Part shown: positions 11,964 through 23,779 of the stretch, one piece after another
Layout: each line of letters opens with the position of its first letter
Position numbering within the stretch: position 1 is the stretch's first letter
Assembly: GCF_041260155.1 (NCBI RefSeq)
Contig: NC_091941.1
Span: 22,279,247-22,343,246 of the forward strand
Source: Ptychodera flava
Taxonomy: Eukaryota; Hemichordata; Enteropneusta; Ptychoderidae
Reading direction: 5' to 3'
DNA: 64,000 nt
The notes under the pieces: generated by a model
What the model was told of the DNA's origin: nothing
Seen by the model: only the letters and a program-made list of their open reading frames with translations
Database searches by the model: none
Made by a program: the position numbers and the translations under genes

Positions 11964-14002
11964 GTACAATGATTACTGACCGGAATCAATTTGAAAACAA
12001 TAGCTTTGAGTGTTGAACACGATGGTTGTGTAAAATGAATGCTTTTAATACACTCCAGGGAAAGGAAAAGCGAAGAGTTATTTATAGAACAGATACCATG
12101 AAATTGTTACATGAAATAACTGTTAGCGTTCCTTGTCTACATTTTGAATGTTTAGCAATTTCTTTTCTCAAAAAGGTCTGTGCTGAATCCTTGAATAGAA
12201 CAAGTTTCCGACCTACAATGGACAGAGCCACCAGCGGCGAAGTTATGCATCAGCAGATCGATGAACCCGCGGAATGCGGGCAACGCAATTCGATTTTCCT
12301 TTGCAGTAATGGTTCCGTCTCTTGTTCACACTGTCACAGCGGTACTACTGCTAACACCCCGGAGGAATGGTTCAGCGACGAGGAGGAAGAGGGCGTTTTC
12401 GACGACCCATCTCCAGACGGCGGCGACACGGCCGGACCATCGACGAGCACGAACACGATGGATGTCTCAACTCAGACTCTGTTCGTGCACCGCCCGTGCC
12501 CGGACAGGGATGCAATGCGAACTCATTACCATGGTGACATCAGGGACGTCTGCGAACGCTCCTGGGTGAATATGGTAGAAGAGCAGGAACTTCTGGAAGA
12601 ATTAGGCAAACGGGGTATACGGCAAAATGACAGTGTCCAAAACTGGAGAGGTCAGTCAATTTAACCTTGCAACATTGCATTGCAGTTTCGTTATAAAAAT
12701 AATTTTGTCAGTGGTTGTAAACATGACATTGTTTAAAAAAGGACCGCAAATTTGCAGTTTCAAACTTCCGGAAGTTTATGGACAAATTCCAAGGGACAAT
12801 GGAAGTCCGCGTTTTTACCGAGATCATCGTCTTGATAACCATCCAACACAATGTATAATTGTGAGCATCCGTTATCATAAACAGTGCATTCAAGATTAAT
12901 GGAAAAAGCGTACTGAAATGTAACTATGGCTACCAGGACAACTCTTAAGACCGTACGGGTGTTTCCACTTTATAGTGATCAATTCAGATGTTCTCATGAC
13001 GACATCATGATGATTATTGTAAGAAGTATTATTCGCTCTTTCTGTTATTCACTGCATGCCATCATCGCGTAGGAATGCTCAACCCGCTTTCCTTTGTTAA
13101 TTTTTTATCCAAAAGGTCCGAGGATGACTGTGCTCCAACAGATCCGTCTGACATGGATCGGCCGCAACTACAAATTACCGGCGGCAATCTGGCACCATCT
13201 CAGGACGATCATACAGCGCCATCCAGCGATGCTCGACCAACACTTCCAAGTGTGCATGGAGCGATTCTCAAGACAGTCAGAAGTGATTATGAAGCGGGTA
13301 TGTGTCCAAAAGATTGATTTCAATGACTTGGAAAAATTCTTCAAATTAGATGATCTCTGTTTTCGTCCGGGCATTGTCACGAAGCACAACATGGGTCACA
13401 GCAATAGGAAAGTTGTACAGATATGTGTACCTCCGAGTCGGTTTTGACACAACCCTCCCCTTTTGTACCATGAATAAAAACGTTGATAAAAATTGATACT
13501 TTTAACCCCTGGCGAGAGTTTTTTTGCCACACCGGCACCTTTTGAATATCATTCGGTAGAAATTGCAGATTCGGTACGTTATTATTTGTCCAATTTATGA
13601 AGACCTTTAAACCATTCTGTCGAGCTTGTGCTCATTATCTTGAACAGTCCAGGGTACACCTATATCAAATTCGGAACAGGGTTCCTTACTTTCCTCCAGG
13701 GTACTAGGAACCGTGTACATCTTGGTATTATACAATTTAAGAGTGTGTCTGACATCGCTCTTTCATTCATTTTACCTTGGAACTGTCTACTATTCATGAA
13801 TACAATCTCATCCCAAAACAGTAGACGTATATCTAAACATTCTGTGCAGAGAAGTCTCTATGAAACATGCATTATCAAATTCTTATTTCTGTTTATTCTT
13901 CTCCAGGCGCTGCTCCGATTGGAGCGATATCGTCTGGACAGGTTCAAGAATGTTTGGGATCTGTTCCACGTCTGTGTCCTCCATGCCATCCATGAGAAGT
14001 GA
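10585..14002 (+). CDS. Four-exon gene, unknown family (236 aa)
   Basis: Function not recognised. Exons: non-coding about 10585-10676; 12176-12650 with ATG at 12218; 13116-13297; 13907-14002 with the TGA at 14000. All donors and acceptors are GT/AG and the phases match (1, then 0), giving 711 coding bases, which is strong evidence for a real gene. Residues 1-45 are polar with a small Cys/His cluster (CSNGSVSCSHCH at 29-40). Residues 50-70 are very acidic (SDEEEEGVFDD). The remainder (about 95-236) looks helical and basic, with conserved-looking aromatic positions (LTWIGRNYKLP, NVWDLFHVCVLH). There is no signal peptide or membrane segment. An ATTAAA polyadenylation-like signal lies at 14192. 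The TATA/C-EBP promoter and compact size would suit an inducible regulatory protein, but that is inference. Confidence 0.7.
11824..11960. repeat. Compound (AT)n-(GATA)n microsatellite
   Basis: About 50 bp of AT dinucleotides (11824-11873) is followed by 17 GATA units (11893-11960). It lies in the first intron of the four-exon gene. Long frames across it (runs of Tyr-Ile and Ser-Ile-Tyr-Leu) are translation artefacts. Confidence 0.97.
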
Positions 14003-16719
14003 CACCCTCGTCGTTGATGGCGCTTCATCGCTGGGTTCTTTTCGCCGGCCTGAGATGGGCCGTTGGTGCTCTGAATATTTTCTTTTGTACATAACTCTAT
14101 TCTCAAAATATTTGTCAATTTTAGCTCATGGATTTTTCTTATTATGTATGCTAGAGTTTTGATTTTAAAATGTTATTTGAATGAATATTATATTAAATCG
14201 AATATATTGGTACAACGGATACACATCTACTCGACATAGAAATCTTTTGTGTAAACAGGGTACATAGAAACGCGTAAAAGTAAACATATTCCACATCTCA
14301 CGTTCAAACATGGACACTTCTATGTCAGTAGTTCAATATGGCGGCATTACTCTGAGAAGTAGACAGGGGGAGACAGGCGGATAGACGGGGCATGTGCACA
14401 ATGCGAAGTCGAGACGCATACCCCCATAATGTAACGTCTACTGGGTTATATTATAAAATTTAGGACTCTTGGATAATATAAGCACATTATAACCATAGAC
14501 AGTAGTTACCATAGGAATAGGACTGAAATTAGATCGGACCATTTCATGTCACACACTCGACTACCAATCACATCGGTTACGAGTTTTTTCGAGTGACAAC
14601 CTTGAGACCCTTTACTAAAGCAATCATAATGTGAAAATCCGCATTTGTAGGAGAGCAAAGAATAATGACCCTCGGGGAACAGTTTACATGTGACATCTTC
14701 TTTAGATATCAAAATTGGAAGCTTTTATGAATATACTGATAATCATCTTTCTGGCTCCAAATCTCTCACACTTGAAAGATAAAGCTTATTTTGGCCATTG
14801 ATAGTTGGAACACACGCACGACGAACAAAACTCCATGTGTATAAGGGATTTAGCTAGGTTTTGATACTCACGCGAGAATAACACTAATTCCATGGTATGG
14901 TCATATCATGGAAACATTGTACTTGTATATGTAAGGTACTCAATCACTGTTCAGATTTTCTTTTGAATTATTTATTTTGGTCAAACAAATGATTTCCGTT
15001 TGCGATGCCATGGCCCTTTATTGGACGCAAACGTATGCATGTTTCACTTGTTTTAGAGTTTGACCATCCCTCTCACTGGCAGGTCACTATTGAAAGACGA
15101 GTTCACGTTTATAACTAGTTGGACAGGTGGGCCAATAATTTGCGAGGGAGCATGCTGAAAGCGTTGGCGAATTGGAATGTTTAACCGTCTAGGAATAGGA
15201 AAGAACAGTTTAGTTGCGGGAGTCAGTCTGGAGACAAACACCAGCATGGTTCGCTAGTACTTGGAGCGCAATCCCTGGGTGTTTGCTTTGAGCTCTCATG
15301 AATTGTCACTCACATCTCATATTGCGTGACGTTTTAAAAAGTACACCGAAATAGAGACGGAACTGAAAGCAACAATTTGTAATCATCAAAGTGATTATTT
15401 CAGTGTATATCGAAAGTACTGAAAGTGACATTCCGTTGTTTGCACATGGCTCTATTTGATAATGTCACTACAGCGGAAACGACTGAGTGTTAGACATATA
15501 TATAATATTTAGTCAAGAAATGTTGACACAGCATCAATGTCGAGATTATTTATCTTCATGATCCGAGGTTTATATTTCGACAAAGTGTCTTGGCTCAACG
15601 ACACTATCTCATCATTCGACAATGTGAGGTCACTGCTCCCAGTCGGGAGACAGTGTTTCGTGAGCGGACATTGCGATACGACTGTTTGACAAACTATTCT
15701 ACAAGGCCAAAAAATAAATTATGCTGTTCCGATAACATGGTTTTCAAAAATAGGGTACGTAGGTCGGCAGGAATTTTTTTCAAAATATTTTTATTTTTAA
15801 ATATGCACTTTTAGGGGTCAAAACGTGACACTGGCCACAACATTTCCAGAAAAAATGTATCATACATGTAAAAGGAAAAAAAAACATAAAAGACATCCTC
15901 GTTCAAGAAAAAATCAAATGCCAAGTAACGAACGCGTGATTTTACGGTTTTTTCTTTCTTTTTTCTTACTTCTGAGTTTACGTACCTCTAAAAAGTTTAG
16001 GGTCGGCAGGTAAAAAATAGGGCAGGTCAGGTTATCGGAACAGCACAATTTTTTGTTCGGTCTAACAGAATAAATATATCACTAGCTATATATCACACAA
16101 TTGATACAATGGATTGAAACCTGTCTACTTCTCCTTTTCTTACGAATACATGACAATTGAAGCTCTTGCTATTTAAACTTAATCATTTCTCCATAGATTT
16201 GCTTGCTTCTTGGTCGGTTTGTTGATTGTTTGTTTGTTTGTTTGTTTGTTTGTTTGTTTGAGTATTTATTACGTCCACCAAAGACAAATTTCTGCAGTAT
16301 TCACATAGTCTCGATATTTTACTGGTCTCATCATATTCCATGGTATTATTCAAATATATATGCTGAAAAATATCTGCGCAATCAGATGCGCGGCCTATAT
16401 AAGATATGACGTCTCACAGAGAACAGGGTGCAGGGATGTAACGATGGGGTGCGGGGAGGGAGACAGAGACGAGTAGACATATAAATAATGAAGCCAGACG
16501 TGGCCACTGGAGCCTGACGCGCAGGCACACCTGTCAGACAGCCTATTTAGACAGACAGTACTCAAAGATTGCATAAACGATGTGTGAAATATTATATTAT
16601 GGGTCACGACGTCAGATGCCATCTAACGGAAACGCCCAATGCTTGCGTAAGTCGTTCTACCTTCCTATAAGATATATATCATAGCGAGGTCGCATGAAGC
16701 TATCACTGGCGTATCAAGT
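14003..16719. other. Intergenic; 3'UTR of the four-exon gene, then no gene seen
   Basis: Beyond the probable 3'UTR (to about 14215) there is no supported exon. Weak points only: a (TTTG)n run at 16222-16260 and an isolated CTATATAAG TATA-like sequence near 16389 with no recognisable transcript behind it. The last 60 bp are the left flank of the giant foldback element. Confidence 0.5.
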
Positions 16720-19065
16720 TAGTCCGTGGGCTGGAGGGGCCCACCGTGCACCCCCCCCCCCACATCCCTACTTCTTGGGTATTTTTTTGTTCTTTAGGAC
16801 CTGCTGAACAAGAAAAAAGATGTTAACATTGGATATTTTGGGATGCACTACCTATCTAGGCTGGTTTTTGATTTGCATGTACCGCAAAAAATGGCCAAAA
16901 ATGGGTAGGGGTAAGGGGTACTATATCCTCCCCTACATTGAGTAAACTAGCATGAAATAGCACAAACTATACATTTTTGGAAAGCTGAGATTCTGCTCTT
17001 TATGAGAAACACCAACTTTAGCAAAATTAATTTGTGTACATAGAATAGGACGACTTTAAAATGATTTTTTTTGACAATTTTGAAATTTTTTACCCAAAAT
17101 ACCATGTAACAATTGTGATTTACTTGTTATTAAGCAAAATTTTGACAGCTTTTTGTGTTTGAATTATTTATTCCCACATATTAAACAAGAAAAAAGTGTT
17201 AACATTAGATATTTAACTATACACTACTTCTCTTGAGTCAATTTTGAATTGCGTGTATCTGTATGGGGTGTGCAAAAGCTAGGGGTAGGGGTACAACATT
17301 CTTTCCTTGATGAAGTAAACTGGCTTGAAATGCCATATACCTTATAGTTTTAGAAAGCTTAGATACTGGTCTTTCTAAAATGCATAAAGTTTTAGTGAAA
17401 AAATATGACGTCATAGAATTGGATAACTTTAAATCGATTTTTTCTGGTAATTCAGTATTTTTAACCGGAAGAAAATACGACAACTATTGTTTCCTCCTTA
17501 TGAAGCAAATCAAACACATTTATGGATGTTATTTACTAATTGCAACGTGCTGAAGAAGAAAATAAATGTCAAAATTGGGTATTTACCATGCATTATTGTC
17601 TGTAGTCACTAAAAAGCAAGTTTTGCTACATTGGTATATCGTGAATGGGCATTTTATTGTTATGCAATGAACTAATGCACAGCCTTAAAAAGAAGACTCG
17701 AAAACGTGCACACATAGTCACATTGCCATTTTCTCCTTCAAGTAAATAGATTATTGACGACTGTCTATTGTTATAATTTAATTTTAAATATTTTTCTATA
17801 AAATAATTTTGTTAAGGCGTATTTGGAAAATTGTCTATGCCTCCTTGTCTTACTTTATATACCGCAAGCATTACTAACAATCTATTAGGCCGAGGCTAGA
17901 GGGGGCGTCTACGTGCACCTCCCCCCTCACCCCACAGGATAACAAACCTGTAATTTTCAGAAGCCTTGGGATCCCTAGAATAAGAAATGGGATTTTAACA
18001 GACAAAATATAGGGACTCAATAGCTGTTACGGTCATGTTTTGAAGGATACCACAAAATCACGATTTTGTGACCCACGTGTATTTTTGTCAAATCTGTCTT
18101 CTTGTACGTGATCTGCTGAGCTTACTGTTTAACATGACCTAGGTTATGGGGTATCATTAGAAAGGTAATTCATTCTTCTTGAAAATGGTATATAGCAATA
18201 TGCAATATCTTCTATAGTTTTCATGAAATAGGGCCATAATTTACCCCATACCCCAAAGTTTTATGTCACAAATTACTGTCAAAACTAATCTAAATTCCAC
18301 AAATTATTTACCTATACATAATACAAAAGGCAATACTGTGTATTAACTTTGTCTTATTTGCTACAAGTACATGTTAGAAACTTGGAATAAACTTTTAACA
18401 AGAAAAATATTGGGATCCTGTAGCTGTAACAGTCATATTTTGAAGGGTACCGAAAATCACAGTATTACTGACTCGCATTCGTTTTGTTAAACCTTTCTTC
18501 TTGTAAGTCTTCTGCTGAGCTTATTTTGAACATAACGAAGCCAATGGGGTACCATTAGAAAGTTAATTTACTCTTCTTTAAAATGATATGTTGCAATATG
18601 CAATATCTTCGATAGTTTTCATGAAATAAGATCAAAACTTACCCTATACCCCAACGTTTTATGTCGCAAATTACTATCAAAACTAATCTCAAATTCTACC
18701 AATTATTTTCCTAGACACATTACAAAAGGCAATTCTTTGTATAAAATATATTTTATTTGGTACAGGGACATGTCAAAAATATGAGTTAGACTTTTAAGAG
18801 ACAAAATATTGGTATTGAATGACTGTTACTTGCATGTTTTGAAGGGTACCGTAAAGTCAGAGTATTACCGACTCGCATATGTTTTGTTAAATGTGTCGTC
18901 TTGTAAGTTTTCTGCTGAGCTTACTTTTTACCATAGTCTAGATTATGGGCTGCCATTGGAAAGACAATTTATTTGGCTTTAAAATGACATATTGCAATAT
19001 GCAATATCTTCTATAGTTTTCATGAAATAGGACCAAACCTTACCCCATACCCCAAAGTTTTATGT
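16720..19065 (+). repeat. Left arm of the giant foldback
   Basis: Outer domain 16720-17890 holds about three more diverged units of about 370 bp (starting near 16790, 17165, 17530, sharing AACAAGAAAAAAG and GGGTAGGGGTA). It closes with a second copy of the tip motif near 17893 (GGCTAGAGGGGGCGTC, GTGCACCTCCCCCC). Then come the 400 bp units. Similarity to the other arm drops sharply beyond about 19065. Confidence 0.85.
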
Positions 19066-20671
19066 TGTCTATTACTGTCAAAACTAGCATTTAATTTCGA
19101 TAAATTGTATAAAAAAGACAAACTTTGTATGAAACATATTTTATTTGTTACAGAGACATTTCCAACTATGAAAGATACCATTAACAGGATAATTATTGTG
19201 ATTTAATAGCTGTTAGCATCATAGTTTGAAGGATGGCAGGATATATGTTGCTGAAACCCGTGAAATTTTATTAATCAAGTTTCCTTGAAATTTATCTGCC
19301 AACCTTTATTTTATCCGTAACACAGATTATAGGGTATCATTACAAAGCTTTTATCACTCTTTATTTTAGCATATGATAAAGTGTATTATCATCTGAAGTT
19401 GTAATGAAATGGCAAAAAATTACCCCAGCCCTTAGTTTTATTTGCAAACTACATCTGTTCGAAAACTTTGCAGTTTGCGAATTTGGGATATGGGGTAGGT
19501 AAGTCTGGTCCTATTTCATGAAAACTATTAAAGATATTTCATATTACAATATGTCACTTTAAGGCAAAATAAATTTTCTTTCCAATGATAGCCTATAAGA
19601 TAGGTTAGAGTAAAAAGTAAGCTCAGCAGATGACTTACAAGATGACACATTTAACAAAAAACATACGAGTGGGCAAGACTGAGACTTTACAGTACCCTTC
19701 AAAACATGACAGCAACAACCATTCATTCCCAATATTTTGTCTGTTAAAAGTCTATCCTATATTTGTAACATGTCTCTGTAGCAAATAAAACAGATTTCAT
19801 ACAAATCATTGCCTTTTGTAGTATGTCTAGGTAAAAGTTTGGTAGAATTTGAGATTAGTAGTGATAGTAATTTGCAATATAAACTTAGGGGTGTTGGGTA
19901 AGTTTTGGTCTTATTTCCTGAATACTTAAGAAGATATTATATATTACAATATGTCATATCAAAGAAGAAAAAATTACCTTTCCAATGATACCTCAATAGC
20001 CGGGTTATGTTAAAAAATAGGCTCAGCAGATGACTTATAATAAGACAGGTTTAACCAAACGTATGCGAGTTGGCAATACTGTGAGTTTGTGGTACCCTTC
20101 AAAATATGACTGTTACAGCTACAGCATCACAATATTTTTTCTGTTAAAAGTTCGTTTCAAGTTTCTAACATGAACCTAAAGCAAATATACTAAATTTAAT
20201 ACAAATCTTTGCCCTTTATATTATGTCCCGGTCAATAGTTGTCAGAATTTGAGATTAGTTTTGACGGTAATTTGGAATATAAAACTTTGGGGTATGGGGT
20301 AAGTTGTTGTCCTATTTCATGAAAACTATAAAAGATATTGCATATCGCAATATATTATTCTAAAGAAGAGTAAATTACCTTTCTAATGATGCCCAACTTG
20401 CTACATTATGTTAAAAAGTAAGCTCAGTAGAAGACTTACAAGAAGACAGGTTTAAAAAAATGTATGCGAGTTGGCAGTACTGTGATTTTGCAGTACCATT
20501 CAAAATATGACTGTTACAGCTAGAGCATCTGGATATTTTTCTCTTAAAAGTTTATTTCAAGTTTCTAACATTTACCTGTATCAAATAAACAAATTTGATA
20601 CAAAGCATTGCCCTTTGTATAATGTCTAGGTAAATAATTGGTAGAATTTAAGATTAGTTTTGACAGTAATT

Positions 20672-23018
20672 TGTGACATAAAACTTGGGGTATGGGGTAA
20701 GGTTTGGTCCTATTTCATGAAAACTATAGAAGATATTGCATATTGCAATATGTCATTTTAAAGCCAAATAAATTGTCTTTCCAATGGCAGCCCATAATCT
20801 AGACTATGGTAAAAAGTAAGCTCAGCAGAAAACTTACAAGACGACACATTTAACAAAAACATATGCGAGTCGGTAATACTTTGACTTCACGGTACCCTTC
20901 AAAACATGCCAGTAACAGTCATTCAATACCAATATTTTGTCTCTTAAAAGTCTAACTCATATTTTTGACATGTCCCTGTACCAAATAAATATATTTTATA
21001 CAAAGAATTGCCTTTTGTAATGTGTCTAGGAAAATAATTGGTAGAATTTGAGATTAGTTTTGATAGTAATTTGCGACATAAAACGTTGGGGTATAGGGTA
21101 AGTTTTGATCTTATTTCATGAAAACTATCGAAGATATTGCATATTGCAACATATCATTTTAAAGAAGAGTAAATTAACTTTCTAATGGTACCCCATTGGC
21201 CTCGTTATGTTCAAAATAAGCTCAGCAGAAGACTTACAAGAAGAAAGGTTTAACAAAACGAATGCGAGTCAGTAATACTGTGATTTTTCGGTACCCTTCA
21301 AAATATGACTGTTACAGCTACAGGATCCCAATATTTTTTCTGTTAAAGTTTATTCCAAGTTTCTAACATGTACCTGTAGCAAATAAGACAAAGTTAATAC
21401 ACAGTATTGCCTTTTGTATTATGTATAGGTAAATAATTTGTGGAATTTAGATTAGTTTTGACAGTAATTTGAGACATAAAACTTTGGGGTATGGGGTAAA
21501 TTATGGCCCTATTTCATGAAAACTATAGAAGATATTGCATATTGCTATATACCATTTTCAAGAAGAATGAATTACCTTTCTAATGATACCCCATAACCTA
21601 GGTCATGTTAAACAGTAAGCTAAGCAGATCACGTACAAGAAGACAGGTTTGACAAAAATCCACGTGGGTCACAAAATCGTGATTTTGTGGTACCCTTCAA
21701 AATATGACCGTAACAGCTATTGAGTCCCTATATTTGTCTGTTAAAATCCCATTTCTTATTCTAGGGATCCCAAGGCTTCTGAAAATTACAGGTTTGTTAT
21801 CCTGTGGGGTGAGGGGGGAGGTGCACGTAGACGCCCCTCTAGCCTCGGCCTAATAGATTGTTAGTAATGCTTGCTGTATATTAAGTAAGACAAGGAGGCA
21901 TAGACAATTTTCAAAATACACCTTAAACAAAATTATTTTATAGAAAAATATTTAAAATTGAATAATAACAATAGACAGTCGTCAATAATCTATTTACTTG
22001 AAGGAGAAAATGGCAATATGACTATGTGTGCACGTTTTCGAGTCTTCTTTTTAAGGCTGTGCATTAGTTCATTGCATAACAATAAAATGCCCATTCACGA
22101 TATACCAATGTAGCCAAAACTTGCTTTTTAGTGACTACAGACAATAATGCATGGTAAATACCCAATTTGACATTTATTTTCTTCTTCAGCACGTTGCAAT
22201 TAGTAAATAACATCCATAGATGTGTTTGATTTGCTTCATAAGGAGGAAACAATAGTTATCGTATTTTCTTCCTGTTAAAAATACTGAATTACCAGAAAAA
22301 ATCGATTTAAAGTTATCCAATTCTATGACGTCATATTTTTTCACTAAAACTTTATGCATTTTAGAAAGACCAGTATCTAAGCTTTCTAAAACTATAAGGT
22401 ATATGGCATTTCAAGCCAGTTTACTTCATCAAGGAAAGAATGTTGTACCCCTACCCCTAGCTTTTGCACACCCCATACAGATACACGCAATTCAAAATTG
22501 ACTCAAGAGAAGTAGTGTATAGTTAAATATCTAATGTTAACAACTTTTTTTCTTGTTTAATATGTGGGAATAAATAATTCAAACACAAAAAGCTGTCAAA
22601 ATTTTGCTTAATAACAAGTAAATCACAATTGTTACATGGTATTTGGGTAAAAAATTTCAAAATTGTCAAAAAAAAATCATTTTAAAGTCGTCCTATTCTA
22701 TGTACACAAATTAATTTTGCTAAAGTTGGTGTTTCTCATAAAGAGCAGAATCTCAGCTTTCCAAAAATGTATGGTTTGTGTTATTTCATGCTAGTTTACT
22801 CAATGTAGGAGAGGATATAGTACCCCCTACCCCTACCCATTTTTGGCCATTTTTTGCGGTACATGCAAATCAAAAACCAGCCCAGATAGGTAGTGCATCC
22901 CAAAATATCCAATGTTAACATCTTTTTTCTTGTTCAGCAGGTCCTAAAGAACAAAAAAATACCCAAGAAGTAGGGATGTGGGGGGGGTGCACGGTGGGCC
23001 CCTCCAGCCCACGGACTA
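20672..23018 (-). repeat. Right arm of the giant foldback
   Basis: Reverse complement of 16720-19065 with only scattered substitutions and single-base indels, mostly in base runs. The tip (GCCCACGGACTA) ends at 23018, about 340 bp upstream of the first FABP start codon. Confidence 0.85.
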
Positions 23019-23356
23019 AGTGCTTTGAACAAGATATTAGACAAACCGGCTGACCTCTTATATCACACTTCTACTAGTCGTGTACACAGTCAGTAGCAGA
23101 GCAGCGCCTGTACAGATTGGCGGCTGTCGCATGTTGAATCGTCCTTCCGGAGGAACTGCACGACCGACATTAACTGTCGATAACACGACTCACCAGGGTT
23201 TAGCCGACTAGATCTGACACCACAGACAAACCCATACGAGTGACCTAAATATTGCGTGCGCCGGACGTAAAACAAATCATACCAAGATTTTTTTCAAGGC
23301 AAACGTGAAGTTCCACACCCAGAAAGTTTGCGTGGAGACGTCGAATTTTGGAGAGA

Positions 23357-23779
23357 ATGCCGGGAACAACGCCGAAAAATTTCAGCGGTAAGTGGAAGCA
23401 GTACAAGACCGAAAACTTGGAAGTACTGTTGAAGAAAATGGGGGTAGGTCTGCTACACCGTGGCGTGGTTGCAAAGGTCACACCTAGTCTCGAGATTACA
23501 CAAAATGGCGACCGCTTCACTATAAGAACCATAACAACCTTCAGGACAGTGGAATTGAAGTTCACTGTGGGCGAGGAGTTCGAGGACACGGTCATGAATG
23601 GCGACACGAGGATGGCCGTGGCTTATTGGGACGGAGATAAACTGATCGTCAAGGCGGTAGCGGACGACGCTGACCAGAGCCAAATAACGGAGAGGGAACT
23701 AGTTGGTGCCGACGAATTTGTTGTTATTTTAATCTACCAGGGAGTTGTCGCGAAGCGGTATTTTACCAGGGAGACCTAG
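23357..23779 (+). CDS. Fatty-acid-binding protein family (iLBP) 1, intronless
   Basis: A 140-residue cytosolic lipid chaperone of the FABP/CRABP beta-barrel family. I chose ATG 23357 because it places the family start (FSGKWKQYKTENLE) near residue 9. The seven extra N-terminal residues (PGTTPKN) are unusual. The barrel pattern is complete: GKWK strand A, two-helix lid LLKKMGVGLLHRG, strand block FTIRTITTFRTVELKFTVGEEFED, GDKLIVKAV, the Arg-bearing ERELVG, and the C-terminal strand VVAKRYFTRE. The whole frame is in one exon, whereas vertebrate family members have three introns. The C-terminal ligand-binding motif reads Arg-Tyr-Phe instead of Arg-x-Tyr. A weak TATA-like TTATAT is at 23058. It lies next to the giant foldback element. 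Ligand unknown. Confidence 0.9.
   Translation: MPGTTPKNFSGKWKQYKTENLEVLLKKMGVGLLHRGVVAKVTPSLEITQNGDRFTIRTITTFRTVELKFTVGEEFEDTVMNGDTRMAVAYWDGDKLIVKAVADDADQSQITERELVGADEFVVILIYQGVVAKRYFTRET

Larger units (their letters stand above)
16720..23018. mobile_element. Giant non-coding foldback element (6.3 kb inverted repeat built of tandem units)
   Basis: The two ends are reverse complements beginning TAGTCCGTGGGCTGGAGGGG. Arm sequence stays co-linear and nearly identical for about 2.34 kb: any left position plus its partner sums to about 39740 from the tips to 19064/20677. Past an outer domain of about 1.17 kb, each arm consists of diverged tandem units of about 400 bp, marked by GAAGGGTACC and by CCTATTTCATGAAAACTAT: four units in plus orientation (about 18042, 18443, 18840, 19230) and six in minus orientation (about 19692, 20092, 20491, 20891, 21291, 21690). 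Orientation flips near 19450-19490. A candidate 3 bp target duplication AGT (16717-16719, 23019-23021) is weak. No frame exceeds about 80 codons and no transposase is seen, so it would be non-autonomous. The architecture resembles Foldback/TU-type elements, but I do not recognise the sequence. Confidence 0.9.

Noticed and set aside
11609-11989. Frames rich in Tyr-Ile and Ser-Ile-Tyr-Leu repeats
   Set aside because: Translation of the AT/GATA microsatellite.
16389-16430. CTATATAAG as a promoter of an unseen gene
   Set aside because: No downstream exon, donor or start codon with a plausible frame.
16720-23018. Giant foldback as a transposon with coding capacity (for example Polinton)
   Set aside because: No frame above about 80 codons and the whole interior is tandem repeat; no polymerase, integrase or capsid motifs.
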